Positions 51,746-61,290 of a stretch of 64,000 bases of DNA are shown piece by piece. The position numbers were made by a program, and so were the translations under genes. The DNA lies in the NCBI RefSeq assembly GCF_000260115.1, contig NZ_JH651379.1, positions 3,746,240-3,810,239 on the forward strand, read 5' to 3'. The notes beneath the pieces are model-generated. The model was given only the letters and a program-made list of their open reading frames with translations, ran no database searches and had not been told where the DNA came from. Source of the stretch: Galbibacter orientalis DSM 19592. GTDB taxonomy: Bacteria; Bacteroidota; Bacteroidia; Flavobacteriales; Flavobacteriaceae. Numbering within the stretch: position 1 is the first letter of the stretch; every line of letters begins with the position of its first letter.

Positions 51746-53083
51746 TTATTTCAAACTACCCTTTGGTAGTAATGCAAAATCTATTTCAGGAGCTTTTCCG
51801 TTTGGCGTTCTAGTATGCATGGTATTCATTTCTGTCATATCATCAAAAAAGCCACAATTTTTCATATAAAAAGTATTGCCTTTAGCTCCACCAGCATAAT
51901 CAACTCTAGATCCTTTTTTTGCTGTAGCATCTGCTGTAAATTTAGCTTCGGTTAATTCGTGCCACTCTCCTTCGGTATCATACACCCATTGGTTTCCATA
52001 TATTCCCATACGACTTATATTTCCTGTTTGGGTAATAAAATTTTCTAAAAAAGAATGCTGTCTTTTTAAATAAGTACTTGTGTGCGGTCTTCTAAAACTA
52101 GCAATCAAATTCCAACTCCCTTCAGTAGGGTCAAAGAAATAAGCTGTATAATCGGTAGAATTATTGGTAGATGGACTCCCTTTAAGTAAAAACTTATACG
52201 TCTGCCCCGCTTTCCAATTAAACACTTTATAACTTTGTCCACCAGAACCTTCGTTTCCAAATTCTCCTGTGGTGACTCCTTCTCCTTTTCCTAAAAGAAT
52301 AATTTTATAATCGTCTGGAATTTCATCAGGATTTTGCGTTTCATATGGACTCCAAACTGAAAATAAAATTCGTCGCTCTGTTGAAGAATTCACCTGCATC
52401 CCAAAGTATCCTTCAGCAAAACCATTCGCCATAAAATATGAACCTAAAGTATCGTCTCCTTCTGGTACTGTAATTTCATTATAAAACCACACAATGTCTT
52501 TTCCTTCTGGAGCTGTATAGTTTAAGTGGACAGATGGTCCTCTTCTACCCCAATAAAAGTCTTCTTTTACATAAGTAATACCTTCATTTAATGCAGAACC
52601 TTCTAACGTAAAACTATCTATATCTGCAATAGTTTCTCCAGTATTAGACTTCCCTTGTATTTCTAAAAAATAGTACCCTGCCTTTTCTACAGAAAACATC
52701 CCAGCTTCAAGAGTTTGAAAATCGGTATTGGAGATTTCCACCTCTTTCTGCTGATCTCCCAATGCAATAGTTACTACAGAAGAACCTTCTACGGCTTGTG
52801 CTTTAAGACTTACTTTTATTTGTCCCGAAGTATTTACCTTAAAATACGTACGAATTTTTGTATCTAAATCCTTCCAATTACGAATTCCATCTTCTGTAAT
52901 AATTTCTTCATTACTAGCAATATCTCCAACAACCCAACTATTTCCCTTAGTAAGAATAATACTTGGCGGATTAATAGCTTCTTCTATTATAACTTCTTTG
53001 GTTTCTCCATCCGTGTTACAACTAAAAAGTATAACCGAGCAAATGGTTATTAAAACTGATAAATATGTATTTTTTTTCTTCAT
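51746..53083 (-). CDS. DUF5077/DUF3472-type surface lipoprotein of the second PUL
   Basis: 445 residues, lipobox VILFSCN with an acidic following stretch (surface export). The N-terminal half (about 35-165, SIILTKGNSWVVGDIASNEE to IDSFTLEG) is a beta-sandwich like DUF5077. The C-terminal half starts at YVKEDFYWGRRGPSVHLNYTAP, the mark of DUF3472, a beta-rich domain found with SusC/D and polysaccharide loci. It has many Trp/Tyr residues and no identified catalytic residues. Together with SusD and SusC it forms a three-gene minus-strand block. It could bind glycan or act as an uncharacterised enzyme; function unknown. Confidence 0.78.
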   Translation of the reverse strand: MKKKNTYLSVLITICSVILFSCNTDGETKEVIIEEAINPPSIILTKGNSWVVGDIASNEEIITEDGIRNWKDLDTKIRTYFKVNTSGQIKVSLKAQAVEGSSVVTIALGDQQKEVEISNTDFQTLEAGMFSVEKAGYYFLEIQGKSNTGETIADIDSFTLEGSALNEGITYVKEDFYWGRRGPSVHLNYTAPEGKDIVWFYNEITVPEGDDTLGSYFMANGFAEGYFGMQVNSSTERRILFSVWSPYETQNPDEIPDDYKIILLGKGEGVTTGEFGNEGSGGQSYKVFNWKAGQTYKFLLKGSPSTNNSTDYTAYFFDPTEGSWNLIASFRRPHTSTYLKRQHSFLENFITQTGNISRMGIYGNQWVYDTEGEWHELTEAKFTADATAKKGSRVDYAGGAKGNTFYMKNCGFFDDMTEMNTMHTRTPNGKAPEIDFALLPKGSLK

Positions 53084-53159
53084 TTAAAAAAAGTTAACTG
53101 AATGCTTTTAGCGATATTTACAAAAAAGCATTCAGTATTATCTAAACTCAACAATTAAA

Positions 53160-54818
53160 TTAATCGTTTTGGATTAATGTAGGCTGTGTATTAATTTGGT
53201 TTTGTGGAATATATTCAATCACTCTATTATCTGTTGGCAACACTTCATAATAAGGATTACTTCCACTTAAATGAGTCCCTGGATATCTTCTATCTAGCGT
53301 CTCAGCATTTCTAAACACATCAAACTTTCTATGCCCTTCATAAGCAAATTCCAATCTACGCTCATCTGACACAACATCAATTAAGTCTTTCCCTACTGGA
53401 AAATCGGTAGCATCATCATAAGTTGGCACCCCTGCACGCTCTCTAATAACATTTACATTAGCAAGTGCATTTGTTTCATCTCCCATCTCAGCATAAGCTT
53501 CAGCTTTATTTAAATACATTTCAGCTAATCTAGAAACTACTGGCGACCATAAATGAGGTACATTTTCTTGTAAAGAAGCTTTTAGAATATAAAATTTTGG
53601 AAAACCATTTCTTTTAAACATATCGAAATCGTATGTTACATATGTTTTTGTACCTGCATTATTAAAATAATACAATGTTTCCCCACCATTATCCTCAGTC
53701 ATAACTTCTACTTTACTTTCATCTTGAGTAAAGTAAATTTTCCCATTCTCTTCGGTGGTTCTTCTAAATTGGTAAGTATAATTATCATTTACCCAATAAA
53801 CAGCTGGTATTTTGTTTCCGTCATCATCCAATTCGTACTGCGGATCGATAAATTCTTTTCTCGCATCTTCTGGATTTTCATTTATTAAATTTAAGTACGA
53901 TTTTGAAGCATACATTTCTCCCCATCCAGTTCCTTGAATGTTAGCATAAAGAGACCCTACAGTATACCATCCTGGAGCTCCACTATTATTATAATCTGCT
54001 TCTTCTACAAAACGAAAACAAAAAATAGTTTCTGTATTATCTTCAGGTGTTTTTTGGAAATATTTTCCTAATTCTGTTGTTGGCAACAAACTAAACCTTC
54101 CAGAGTTTATTACTTTATCTGCATACTTAATAGATTTATCATTTTCTCCCATATACAAATAAACTCTAGACAATAAAGCTTGTGCCGCCTCTTTAGTAGC
54201 ATATGCATTTGTTTTATTAATGCTCATTAAAGATTCTGCCTTCAATAAATCTTCCACTACTTGATTGTAAACTTCTCCTACTGTATTTCTGTCTGGAATA
54301 TCTGTAATATCAGAAGTTAACTTTAAAGGCACACCTAAGTTTGAAGCTCCTTGATAATATGGTTTCCCAAATACATTTACCAACTCAAAAAACGCATATG
54401 CTCTTAAATAGTAATTCTCTCCTATTAATTGATCTGACTCAGCAGCTTCCCCTTCCGTAGAAAGTTCAATCACTTTATTACATCCTACAATCGCTTTGTA
54501 AGCCGAACTCCATAAGTCGTTAATCCTACCACTGGTAGTAATATTATTATAGTTGTATGTGTAGAATAAAGCATCTGTTGTGGTTCCACTTAAAGAAACA
54601 TTATCACTAGAGAACTCTGCTATTCTATGTAATTGTGGAGCAAAACCTCCTCCATCTCCATTTCCTTTTAATAAGGAATAGGATCCTCCAGTTGCGGCTT
54701 CTAACCCGCCTTCTCCTTCAAATAATTCATCTGAAGCAACCGAATCATATGGAAACCTGTCAAGTTCACATGAAGTTATAGAGGCTGCTGCTAATATGAT
54801 ATATAGTATTTTTTTCAT
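53160..54818 (-). CDS. susD: SusD/RagB-family lipoprotein (second PUL)
   Basis: 552 residues, lipobox SITSCELDRFPYDSVASDELF. SusD features: LWSSAYKAIVGCNKVIELS, LIGENYYLRAYAFFELVNVFGKPY, LLSRVYLYMGEND, RLAEMYLNKAEAYAEMGD, INVIRERAG, and DERRLEFAYEGHRKFDVFRN in the C-terminal region. It lies 18 bp downstream of SusC and acts with it as an oligosaccharide uptake pair. Sequence does not give its specificity, but the divergent catabolic operon suggests an amino-sugar-containing glycan. Confidence 0.95.
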   Translation of the reverse strand: MKKILYIILAAASITSCELDRFPYDSVASDELFEGEGGLEAATGGSYSLLKGNGDGGGFAPQLHRIAEFSSDNVSLSGTTTDALFYTYNYNNITTSGRINDLWSSAYKAIVGCNKVIELSTEGEAAESDQLIGENYYLRAYAFFELVNVFGKPYYQGASNLGVPLKLTSDITDIPDRNTVGEVYNQVVEDLLKAESLMSINKTNAYATKEAAQALLSRVYLYMGENDKSIKYADKVINSGRFSLLPTTELGKYFQKTPEDNTETIFCFRFVEEADYNNSGAPGWYTVGSLYANIQGTGWGEMYASKSYLNLINENPEDARKEFIDPQYELDDDGNKIPAVYWVNDNYTYQFRRTTEENGKIYFTQDESKVEVMTEDNGGETLYYFNNAGTKTYVTYDFDMFKRNGFPKFYILKASLQENVPHLWSPVVSRLAEMYLNKAEAYAEMGDETNALANVNVIRERAGVPTYDDATDFPVGKDLIDVVSDERRLEFAYEGHRKFDVFRNAETLDRRYPGTHLSGSNPYYEVLPTDNRVIEYIPQNQINTQPTLIQND

Positions 54819-54836
54819 TTCTTTTGATTTTAATGA

Positions 54837-57761
54837 TTAAAAGGATATCGATAAACCTAAAGTAAGTCTCTGTGAAACAGGATACAAAGAACTATAATTC
54901 CCATTCACCCCTACTTCTGGATCCATCCCTGAAAAATCTGATGTTGTCCATAAATTATCCCCAGAAAGATAGATATTGAAATTACTCATCCCGATATTCT
55001 GTACCCAATCTGAAGGTAATGTATACCCCAATCTAACATTTCTCATTCTCAAATAACTACCGTCTTCTAAGTAACGAGAAGATACTTTATTTGATAAATT
55101 ATTTCCACCATTTATCAATTTAGGATGCGTAGCAACATCTCCTGGCTGCTCCCAACGACTCCATCCATCTGCTAAAATCTGTTGGTTATATGTTGGATAA
55201 GCCCCATCTGCATCGTACAATTCTCTACTTGAGTTATAAATTAAATTCCCTTTTGAAAAAGCAAAGTTTGCCGATAACGAAAGCCCTTTATAATTAAATA
55301 CAGTACCAAAACCACCATAATAATCTGGTGTAGAAGCTCCTACTTCTTGCTGTGTAGCATCATTCCAATTATTTGTTGTAGTTACTTCACCTGTAGTTTC
55401 ATCTACAACCTCCCATAATGGATCTCCATTTGCAGAATCTACACCAGCCCACTTACGCATATACCAAGTATTAATATCTTGCCCTTCATTTAATCTTTTA
55501 TTTCCATTTATTATTGGCTCTCCTTCAAAAAGCTCAGTAACTTCATTATTATTAATACCAATATTAAAGTTTAAAGCCCATAAGAAATCTTCATTACGAA
55601 TTACATCTGCATCTATAAAAGCTTCAAAACCAGTGTTTTTAACTCCTCCAATATTTTCCCAATATCCACTATATCCAGTAACATCAGGTATTTTCACAAA
55701 ATACAATAAATCAGAAGTATCTTTAATATAGTAATCAAACGTTAATCCTATTCTGTCAAATATTCTAAAATCAAGTCCAAAGTTTGTTTGAAAAGATTTT
55801 TCCCAAGCAACATCTTCATTCCCTAATTGAGAAGGCGTAGTTACAGGCACTCCATTATATGTATTACTCAAGCTAAACAAATCGTATTGTGGATATAAAG
55901 AACTAGGTCTATTTCCAACAGCACCATAACTAGCTCTTAGCTTAAGCTCATTAATAGCTTCTACATTAAAAAAATCTTCATTATGTACATTCCACCCAGC
56001 ACTTGCTGAATAAAAAATACCATATTGATTATTCTCTCCAAAGTTTGAAGCCCCATCCCGTCTAATAGATAATTGCACTAAATATCTATTATCGTAACCA
56101 TAGTTTGTATTTAATAACATAGATTGCAATGCGTATTCGTTTTTACCTCCACCAACAGTTTGTGGACTAGCTGCATTGTCTAAAATTTCTGTACCAGCAA
56201 CAATTCCTTGTCCTGCAGCAGAAAAGCTATCAAATACATAATCATTATATTCATATGCAGCCAAAGCTGTAAAACTATGGTCTCCCCATAGGTTACTATA
56301 CTTTAACATCTGGTTGGTAAATCTTGTTATTCTTCTAGAAGTATATTGACTTAAACTACCATTAACCGCCAAACCAGCATTTGATTTTGGATCTTGATAT
56401 GATTTACTATCATATCTAAACATTGTATAACTGTTTGTTGAGATGAATTTTAAATGATCGGTAATTTTATATTCAAAATCAAAGTTTGTATACAAATTAA
56501 ACTCTTGATTTTCACTATAATTCCACTGCAAATCATATAAATAGTTAGAGTTATCTCTCCCAATCCACCCAGTTCCATTCTCTTGTGGGTTTATAATATT
56601 CCCCTCTTCATCATAAGGAGAGTCCCATGGCATATAGGTAAGCATAGCATACAAAGAGTGTTGCTGATTTTCTACTGTATTGTAGTTCAGTCCAACTTTA
56701 GGCTTCAATGTTAAACGCTCTCCTACTTTATAATCATGATTTATCCTAAAACTTAATTTATCAAATTCATACCCCTTAATAGATCCTGTTTCATCATAAT
56801 ATCCTAAAGAAATATATGTTTTAGTTTTTTCTGTTCCAGCAGTAAATATTAAATTATGATCCTGAACAATTCCAGTTTGTGTACCATTATCTATCCAATC
56901 ATAATCTTTCTCCAACAAACTTGGGTTATACCATGGATTATCAGCTTGATTAAAAGTATCTCCAAATTGTTGATAATTATCGTACATCTGTTGAGAATTC
57001 ATCAATTCAAAATTCCCTTGATTAAAGTTTGAAAAACCTGTTTTTGTTGATACCGTTAATTCACTTCTACCAACTTTGGCTTGTTTTGTAGTTACAACCA
57101 CTACTCCATTTGCTCCACGAGAACCATACAAAGATGTAGCCGAAGCATCTTTTAAAACAGATAAAGTTTCAATTTCATTTGGATTTAAGTTTGGTGTACC
57201 ATGCATAATAACTCCATCTACCACCCATAACGGACTTACACGTCCATCAATAGAAGAGATTCCACGTATCCGAACATCTGGTACAGACCCTGGTTGCCCA
57301 GAACCTTGGATTACTTGTACCCCAGAAACTTTACCTTGTAACATGGTAGATACATCGGTGGAAGTTACGTCTGTTAATTCTTCAGAGTCAATTGTAGAAA
57401 CCGATGCTGTAACTTCTTCCTTCTTTTGTGTTCCATAAGCCACAACTACAACCTCATCTAATTCTGAAGCTGAAATTTCCATACTAACATTTACAGTATT
57501 AGCCGCTCCAATAACAACCTCTTTTTCTTTATATCCAATATAAGTAAAAAGCAATTTTACTCCTTCCTCTACAGAAATAGAGTAATTCCCATCAAAATCG
57601 GTGACAGCACCTTTGGTTGTGTTCTGCACCATTACGTTTGCGCCAGGAATTGGCATACCAGTCTCCGCATCTGTCACTGTTCCTGAAACAGTTTTTTCTT
57701 GCGCAAAAGAAACCATACAACACAAAACCGTAATAAAACTTACAAATAAATGTTTCTTCAT
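54837..57761 (-). CDS. susC: SusC/RagA-family TonB-dependent transporter (second PUL)
   Basis: 974 residues. Signal peptide (CCMVSFAQ), CarboxypepD_reg-like domain (about 22-105, VSGTVTDAETGMPIPGANVMV), the TonB region and plug (DEVVVVAYGTQKKEEVTASV, MLQGKVSGVQV, PLWVVDGVIM, VLKDASATSLYGSRGANGVVVV), and a barrel ending LTLGLSISF. It is slightly shorter than the first SusC of the window. It transcribes away from the AgaS operon with a shared 288-bp spacer; a weak -7-like box (AAGTTTTG, with TTTG 20 bp before) is visible there on the minus strand. Confidence 0.96.
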   Translation of the reverse strand: MKKHLFVSFITVLCCMVSFAQEKTVSGTVTDAETGMPIPGANVMVQNTTKGAVTDFDGNYSISVEEGVKLLFTYIGYKEKEVVIGAANTVNVSMEISASELDEVVVVAYGTQKKEEVTASVSTIDSEELTDVTSTDVSTMLQGKVSGVQVIQGSGQPGSVPDVRIRGISSIDGRVSPLWVVDGVIMHGTPNLNPNEIETLSVLKDASATSLYGSRGANGVVVVTTKQAKVGRSELTVSTKTGFSNFNQGNFELMNSQQMYDNYQQFGDTFNQADNPWYNPSLLEKDYDWIDNGTQTGIVQDHNLIFTAGTEKTKTYISLGYYDETGSIKGYEFDKLSFRINHDYKVGERLTLKPKVGLNYNTVENQQHSLYAMLTYMPWDSPYDEEGNIINPQENGTGWIGRDNSNYLYDLQWNYSENQEFNLYTNFDFEYKITDHLKFISTNSYTMFRYDSKSYQDPKSNAGLAVNGSLSQYTSRRITRFTNQMLKYSNLWGDHSFTALAAYEYNDYVFDSFSAAGQGIVAGTEILDNAASPQTVGGGKNEYALQSMLLNTNYGYDNRYLVQLSIRRDGASNFGENNQYGIFYSASAGWNVHNEDFFNVEAINELKLRASYGAVGNRPSSLYPQYDLFSLSNTYNGVPVTTPSQLGNEDVAWEKSFQTNFGLDFRIFDRIGLTFDYYIKDTSDLLYFVKIPDVTGYSGYWENIGGVKNTGFEAFIDADVIRNEDFLWALNFNIGINNNEVTELFEGEPIINGNKRLNEGQDINTWYMRKWAGVDSANGDPLWEVVDETTGEVTTTNNWNDATQQEVGASTPDYYGGFGTVFNYKGLSLSANFAFSKGNLIYNSSRELYDADGAYPTYNQQILADGWSRWEQPGDVATHPKLINGGNNLSNKVSSRYLEDGSYLRMRNVRLGYTLPSDWVQNIGMSNFNIYLSGDNLWTTSDFSGMDPEVGVNGNYSSLYPVSQRLTLGLSISF

Positions 57762-58049
57762 TATTAAAAAATTAGGTTAGTAATTTATGTTAAACTCAAA
57801 TTCTTGTTAAAAAAGTAATGTTCCAAAACTTTTAAATGCTTAAATGCACAACAAAAACTTTCATTTGCACCGCAATTTATAAATTTCTCACAATTAAACA
57901 AAAAATAATAAACATTTAACTTTCGAATTGATTTTAAAATTATGAAAAAACATATAAAACGAAAATAAAAAGCTTATGTGATAATTTTTATTTTCGAATT
58001 ATTTTCTTTTAATTTGCGTAAGATGACTATTAGTCTTCACTATATAAAT

Positions 58050-59195
58050 ATGAAAAAGATGAATAATAATACTGAAAGCTGTCAAGATCTTTATACGGTT
58101 CAAGAAATTAATGCACAGCCTAGATTATGGTTAGAGACTTTTCTTCTACTGAAAAAAAATAAAGAAGACATCTCTAATTATTTACAACCTATTTTAGATA
58201 TCAATAATCTTAGAATAATTGTAACTGGTGCAGGTTCTTCAGCATTTATTGGAGAGGCAGCTCAAAGCATCATTCAAAAGCAAACCAACCAGTTAACGCA
58301 ACCTATTGCTACCACAGACCTTGTTACGCATCCAGATTTTTTCTTTATAAAAGACACTCCTACCTTATTAATTTCTTTTGCAAGATCTGGTAACAGCCCA
58401 GAAAGTCTAGAAGCAGTTTCCTTAGCAGATAAATATTGTAATAATGTTCACCACTTAATTATTACTTGTAATAAAAATGGAGAATTAGCCAATTACAATA
58501 AGGAAACAAAAAGTCCAAGTTATAGTATTATTTTACCAGAAGAAACTAATGATAAAAGTTTAGCAATGACAAGTAGTTTTACCTGTATGCTTCTTACTGC
58601 TATATTAGTTTCAGACATTAAAAACATAGACAAAAAAGAACAAGCTCTAGAAACTATATGTAAACAGGCTACTACTATTATAAAAAATCAAGAAATTTTT
58701 TCTAAAATAGCAGAAAGAGCCTTTGAAAGAGTCGTATTTTTAGGTTCTGGAGAGAAATTAGGTATTGCGAGAGAATCTCATTTAAAATTACAAGAATTAA
58801 CTGACGGTAAGGTTATTTGTAAATTCGATTCGTTTTTAGGTTTTAGACATGGACCAAGAGCTGTGGTTAACGCAAACACACTGCTTGTATATTTATTTTC
58901 TGAAGATGAGCACGCCTTTAAATATGAAAAGGATTTAGTGGAAGACATCGCTAAAGATCCTAGAAATATTCAATCTATTTTGGTTGGAGGCTTCAATGAT
59001 ATAACTATTGAAAATTCTACTAGAATTCCTTTTCAAGCGGTTAACAACAATATATTACAACTAATTCCTGTTACATTAATAGGTCAGCTTTTAGGGTTGC
59101 ACAAATCGCTAAACTTAGGCTTAAACCCAGACAACCCTTCGGTTTCTGGAGCTATTAACAGAGTGGTTCAAGGAGTTAATATTTACAAAAAATAA
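58050..59195 (+). CDS. agaS: AgaS-type ketose/aldose isomerase-deaminase (SIS domains)
   Basis: 381 residues from the ATG at 58050, chosen for the best match to the family start; in-frame ATGs further up (57978, 58023) add an unlikely hydrophobic tail. Two SIS domains: RIIVTGAGSSAFIGE, ISFARSGNSPESLEAV, and RVVFLGSGEKLGIARESHLKLQEL; also GFRHGPRAVV and NPDNPSVSGAINRVVQGV at the end. It matches E. coli AgaS along its whole length. AgaS converts galactosamine-6-phosphate to tagatose-6-phosphate plus ammonia. It is the first gene of the plus-strand operon and lies 4 bp before the kinase gene. Confidence 0.93.
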   Translation: MKKMNNNTESCQDLYTVQEINAQPRLWLETFLLLKKNKEDISNYLQPILDINNLRIIVTGAGSSAFIGEAAQSIIQKQTNQLTQPIATTDLVTHPDFFFIKDTPTLLISFARSGNSPESLEAVSLADKYCNNVHHLIITCNKNGELANYNKETKSPSYSIILPEETNDKSLAMTSSFTCMLLTAILVSDIKNIDKKEQALETICKQATTIIKNQEIFSKIAERAFERVVFLGSGEKLGIARESHLKLQELTDGKVICKFDSFLGFRHGPRAVVNANTLLVYLFSEDEHAFKYEKDLVEDIAKDPRNIQSILVGGFNDITIENSTRIPFQAVNNNILQLIPVTLIGQLLGLHKSLNLGLNPDNPSVSGAINRVVQGVNIYKK

Positions 59196-59199
59196 TGAA

Positions 59200-60138
59200 A
59201 TGATCTTAACTGTTTGTCCAAATCCATCTATAGACACCTATGCTTGGCTAGAAAATATAGAAGCTAAAAAAGCAAATAGGATATTAGCATTAAAAGAGTA
59301 TCCTGGAGGAAAAGCTACGCATGTTGCCTTTGCTTTAAAGGAGCTTAATATGGCAACCACACTTTTTGGAAACTGGGCAGGGACAACAGGACAATGGATC
59401 AAAACTGCTTGCAGCACTAAAAATATAGACGTTGATGGAATAACACTTCATGATGGACAGAACAGAAAATGTTATACGTTTAGATCCTCGCTAGCTGCTT
59501 TTAACAATACTGAACTTTTAGAGCCAGGACCAAAATTTAAAGAAACAGATTGGGAGTTATTTACAACAGCATTTCAACAATCGGTTTCCAAACATTCTCT
59601 AGTATGCATCTCTGGATCGTGGCCTAAAGGAGCTCCAGAAAATGCTTATAATTTGTTGATTGAAATTTGTAATCGTCAGCAAAAAAAAGTAATTATTGAT
59701 TGCTCAGGAGAACAACTAAAAAACGCATTACAACAATCATTTTTTGGCCTCCATATTAATGAAGACGAGTTGAAATCTATATATAAAGAAGATTCAATTC
59801 CGTCTATTATAAAAAAGTTAAGCGTAAAGGTAGAACTTATCGCTATAACAAAAGGAAAAGAAGGTTTATGGTTATACTACCAAGGAAAATTAATCCATGC
59901 AAATGTAACCATTGATAAGGTGCTAAGTACCGTTGGTAGTGGCGACTGCCTTACCGCAGGAATTACTTATGCAGTTGAAAAAAACCTCAACATGGAAGAT
60001 ATTGCTAGGTATGGCGTTGCATGTGGAGCAGCCAATTGTTTAAATGAAGACTTAGGAATGCTTAAAATTGAAGATGTAAACAAGCTACTGCCAAAAGTAA
60101 TAGTAACACCTCTTGAAAATAAGCTTATGAATAATTAG
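59200..60138 (+). CDS. PfkB-family sugar kinase (tagatose-6-phosphate kinase-like)
   Basis: 312 residues. LacC/FruK-type PfkB fold: ILTVCPNPSIDTYAWLEN, the PGGKATHVAFALKEL substrate lid, ITKGKEGLW, and the anion hole with catalytic Asp in VGSGDCLTAGI. The start and the PGGKA signature are those of phosphofructokinase/tagatose-6-P kinases, not of ribokinase. In context it would phosphorylate tagatose-6-phosphate to the 1,6-bisphosphate. It starts 4 bp after agaS, so both are co-transcribed. A dispersed repeat follows it, before the second kinase. Confidence 0.88.
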   Translation: MILTVCPNPSIDTYAWLENIEAKKANRILALKEYPGGKATHVAFALKELNMATTLFGNWAGTTGQWIKTACSTKNIDVDGITLHDGQNRKCYTFRSSLAAFNNTELLEPGPKFKETDWELFTTAFQQSVSKHSLVCISGSWPKGAPENAYNLLIEICNRQQKKVIIDCSGEQLKNALQQSFFGLHINEDELKSIYKEDSIPSIIKKLSVKVELIAITKGKEGLWLYYQGKLIHANVTIDKVLSTVGSGDCLTAGITYAVEKNLNMEDIARYGVACGAANCLNEDLGMLKIEDVNKLLPKVIVTPLENKLMNN

Positions 60139-60189
60139 AAGGAGAAACTGAAAAAAAATCGCCACAAAAGTAAATATCAAAATAATCAA

Positions 60190-60307
60190 CTACCTCAAGG
60201 CAAGTCTACGAGGTATTCAAATTAAAGATGATTTAATCCATTTCGACGTAGAACACCTCGATATACTCAGAACAGGCTCTGGGGAATAAAGCCCTCAATG
60301 AGGGATT
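60190..60307 (+). repeat. Dispersed intergenic repeat, copy D
   Basis: 118 bp, long form, close to copy C: CTACCTCAAGGCAAGTC paired with ACGAGGTATTC, TTTCGACGTAGAACACC, TCGATATACTCAGAACAGG, CTCTGGGGAATAAAG, and a hairpin CCCTC-AAT-GAGGG at the end. It lies inside the catabolic operon, between the two kinase genes, and ends 33 bp before the second kinase start. Confidence 0.8.
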
Positions 60308-60340
60308 CAAATCTCAATTATTGAATAAAAGAATTGAATT

Positions 60341-61285
60341 ATGTCTTATAAAGAATTAATAGTTGTTGGAGAGCTCAATGTTGATTTAATATTAAATAAC
60401 ATTGAAGGTTTTCCAAAAATAGGAACAGAAATTATAGCTAATAATATGAATCTCACACTTGGGAGCTCATCGGCTATTATGGCTGCAAATGCAGCTGCAA
60501 TGGGAATTTCAACTTCTTTTTGCGGCGTAGTTGGGAACGATAACTATGGAGATTTTATTACCTCGGAATTAAAAAAGAAAAACGTACATACGGAATTCAT
60601 CACAAAAAATAGTGCCTTACAATCTGGAATCACTATTGTAATGAATTACGATCAAGATAGAGCAAATGTAACCTATTGCGGAGCTATGGAAGCATTAACT
60701 TTTGATTTAATTCCATGGGACACATTGTCAGAATTCAAACATTTTCATTTATCCAATTTTTTTATTCAGAAAGGTATCCGAAAAGACATTACCAAAATCT
60801 TTAAAAAAGCAAAAGAATGTGGATTAACAACTTCTCTTGACCTGCAATGGGATCCAGAAAATAAATGGGATTTTAATTTTGAAGCATGCCTCCCATATGT
60901 TGATATTTTTATGCCGAATGAGCAGGAATTATTGGCTCTAACAAAACAAGAAACACTGGATACTGCAATACAACATATTGAGAAAAGTGCAAATATTATT
61001 GTAGTCAAGATGGGAGAAAAAGGCAGTATTGCTATTCAAAATAAAAAAAGAACTACTACCGAAGCTTTTCATAATCCTACCTATGTGGATTCTATTGGAG
61101 CTGGAGACTCTTTCAATAGTGGTTTTATAAAAAAATTCATTGAAAAAGCACCCTTGACAGAATGTCTTCGTGCAGGAAATTTAATGGGCGCTTTAAATAC
61201 AACTGCTGCTGGAGGAACAGCTGCCTTTGTCAATCAAAATATCATCAAAGAAAAAGTAAAAACAATATTTAATTCTGAATTATAA
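60341..61285 (+). CDS. PfkB-family carbohydrate kinase
   Basis: 314 residues. Ribokinase-like start (ELIVVGELNVDLILNNIEGFPKIGTE), substrate lid region (LGSSSAIMAANAAAMG), VVKMGEKGSI, and catalytic SIGAGDSFNSGF with the Asp in GAGD. It lacks the PGGKA of the first kinase, so it phosphorylates a different sugar. In context it may act before AgaS, for example on GalNAc or galactosamine, or on another hexose from the same glycan. It is separated from the first kinase by the dispersed repeat and followed after 5 bp by the aldolase. Confidence 0.87.
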   Translation: MSYKELIVVGELNVDLILNNIEGFPKIGTEIIANNMNLTLGSSSAIMAANAAAMGISTSFCGVVGNDNYGDFITSELKKKNVHTEFITKNSALQSGITIVMNYDQDRANVTYCGAMEALTFDLIPWDTLSEFKHFHLSNFFIQKGIRKDITKIFKKAKECGLTTSLDLQWDPENKWDFNFEACLPYVDIFMPNEQELLALTKQETLDTAIQHIEKSANIIVVKMGEKGSIAIQNKKRTTTEAFHNPTYVDSIGAGDSFNSGFIKKFIEKAPLTECLRAGNLMGALNTTAAGGTAAFVNQNIIKEKVKTIFNSEL

Positions 61286-61290
61286 AAGTC

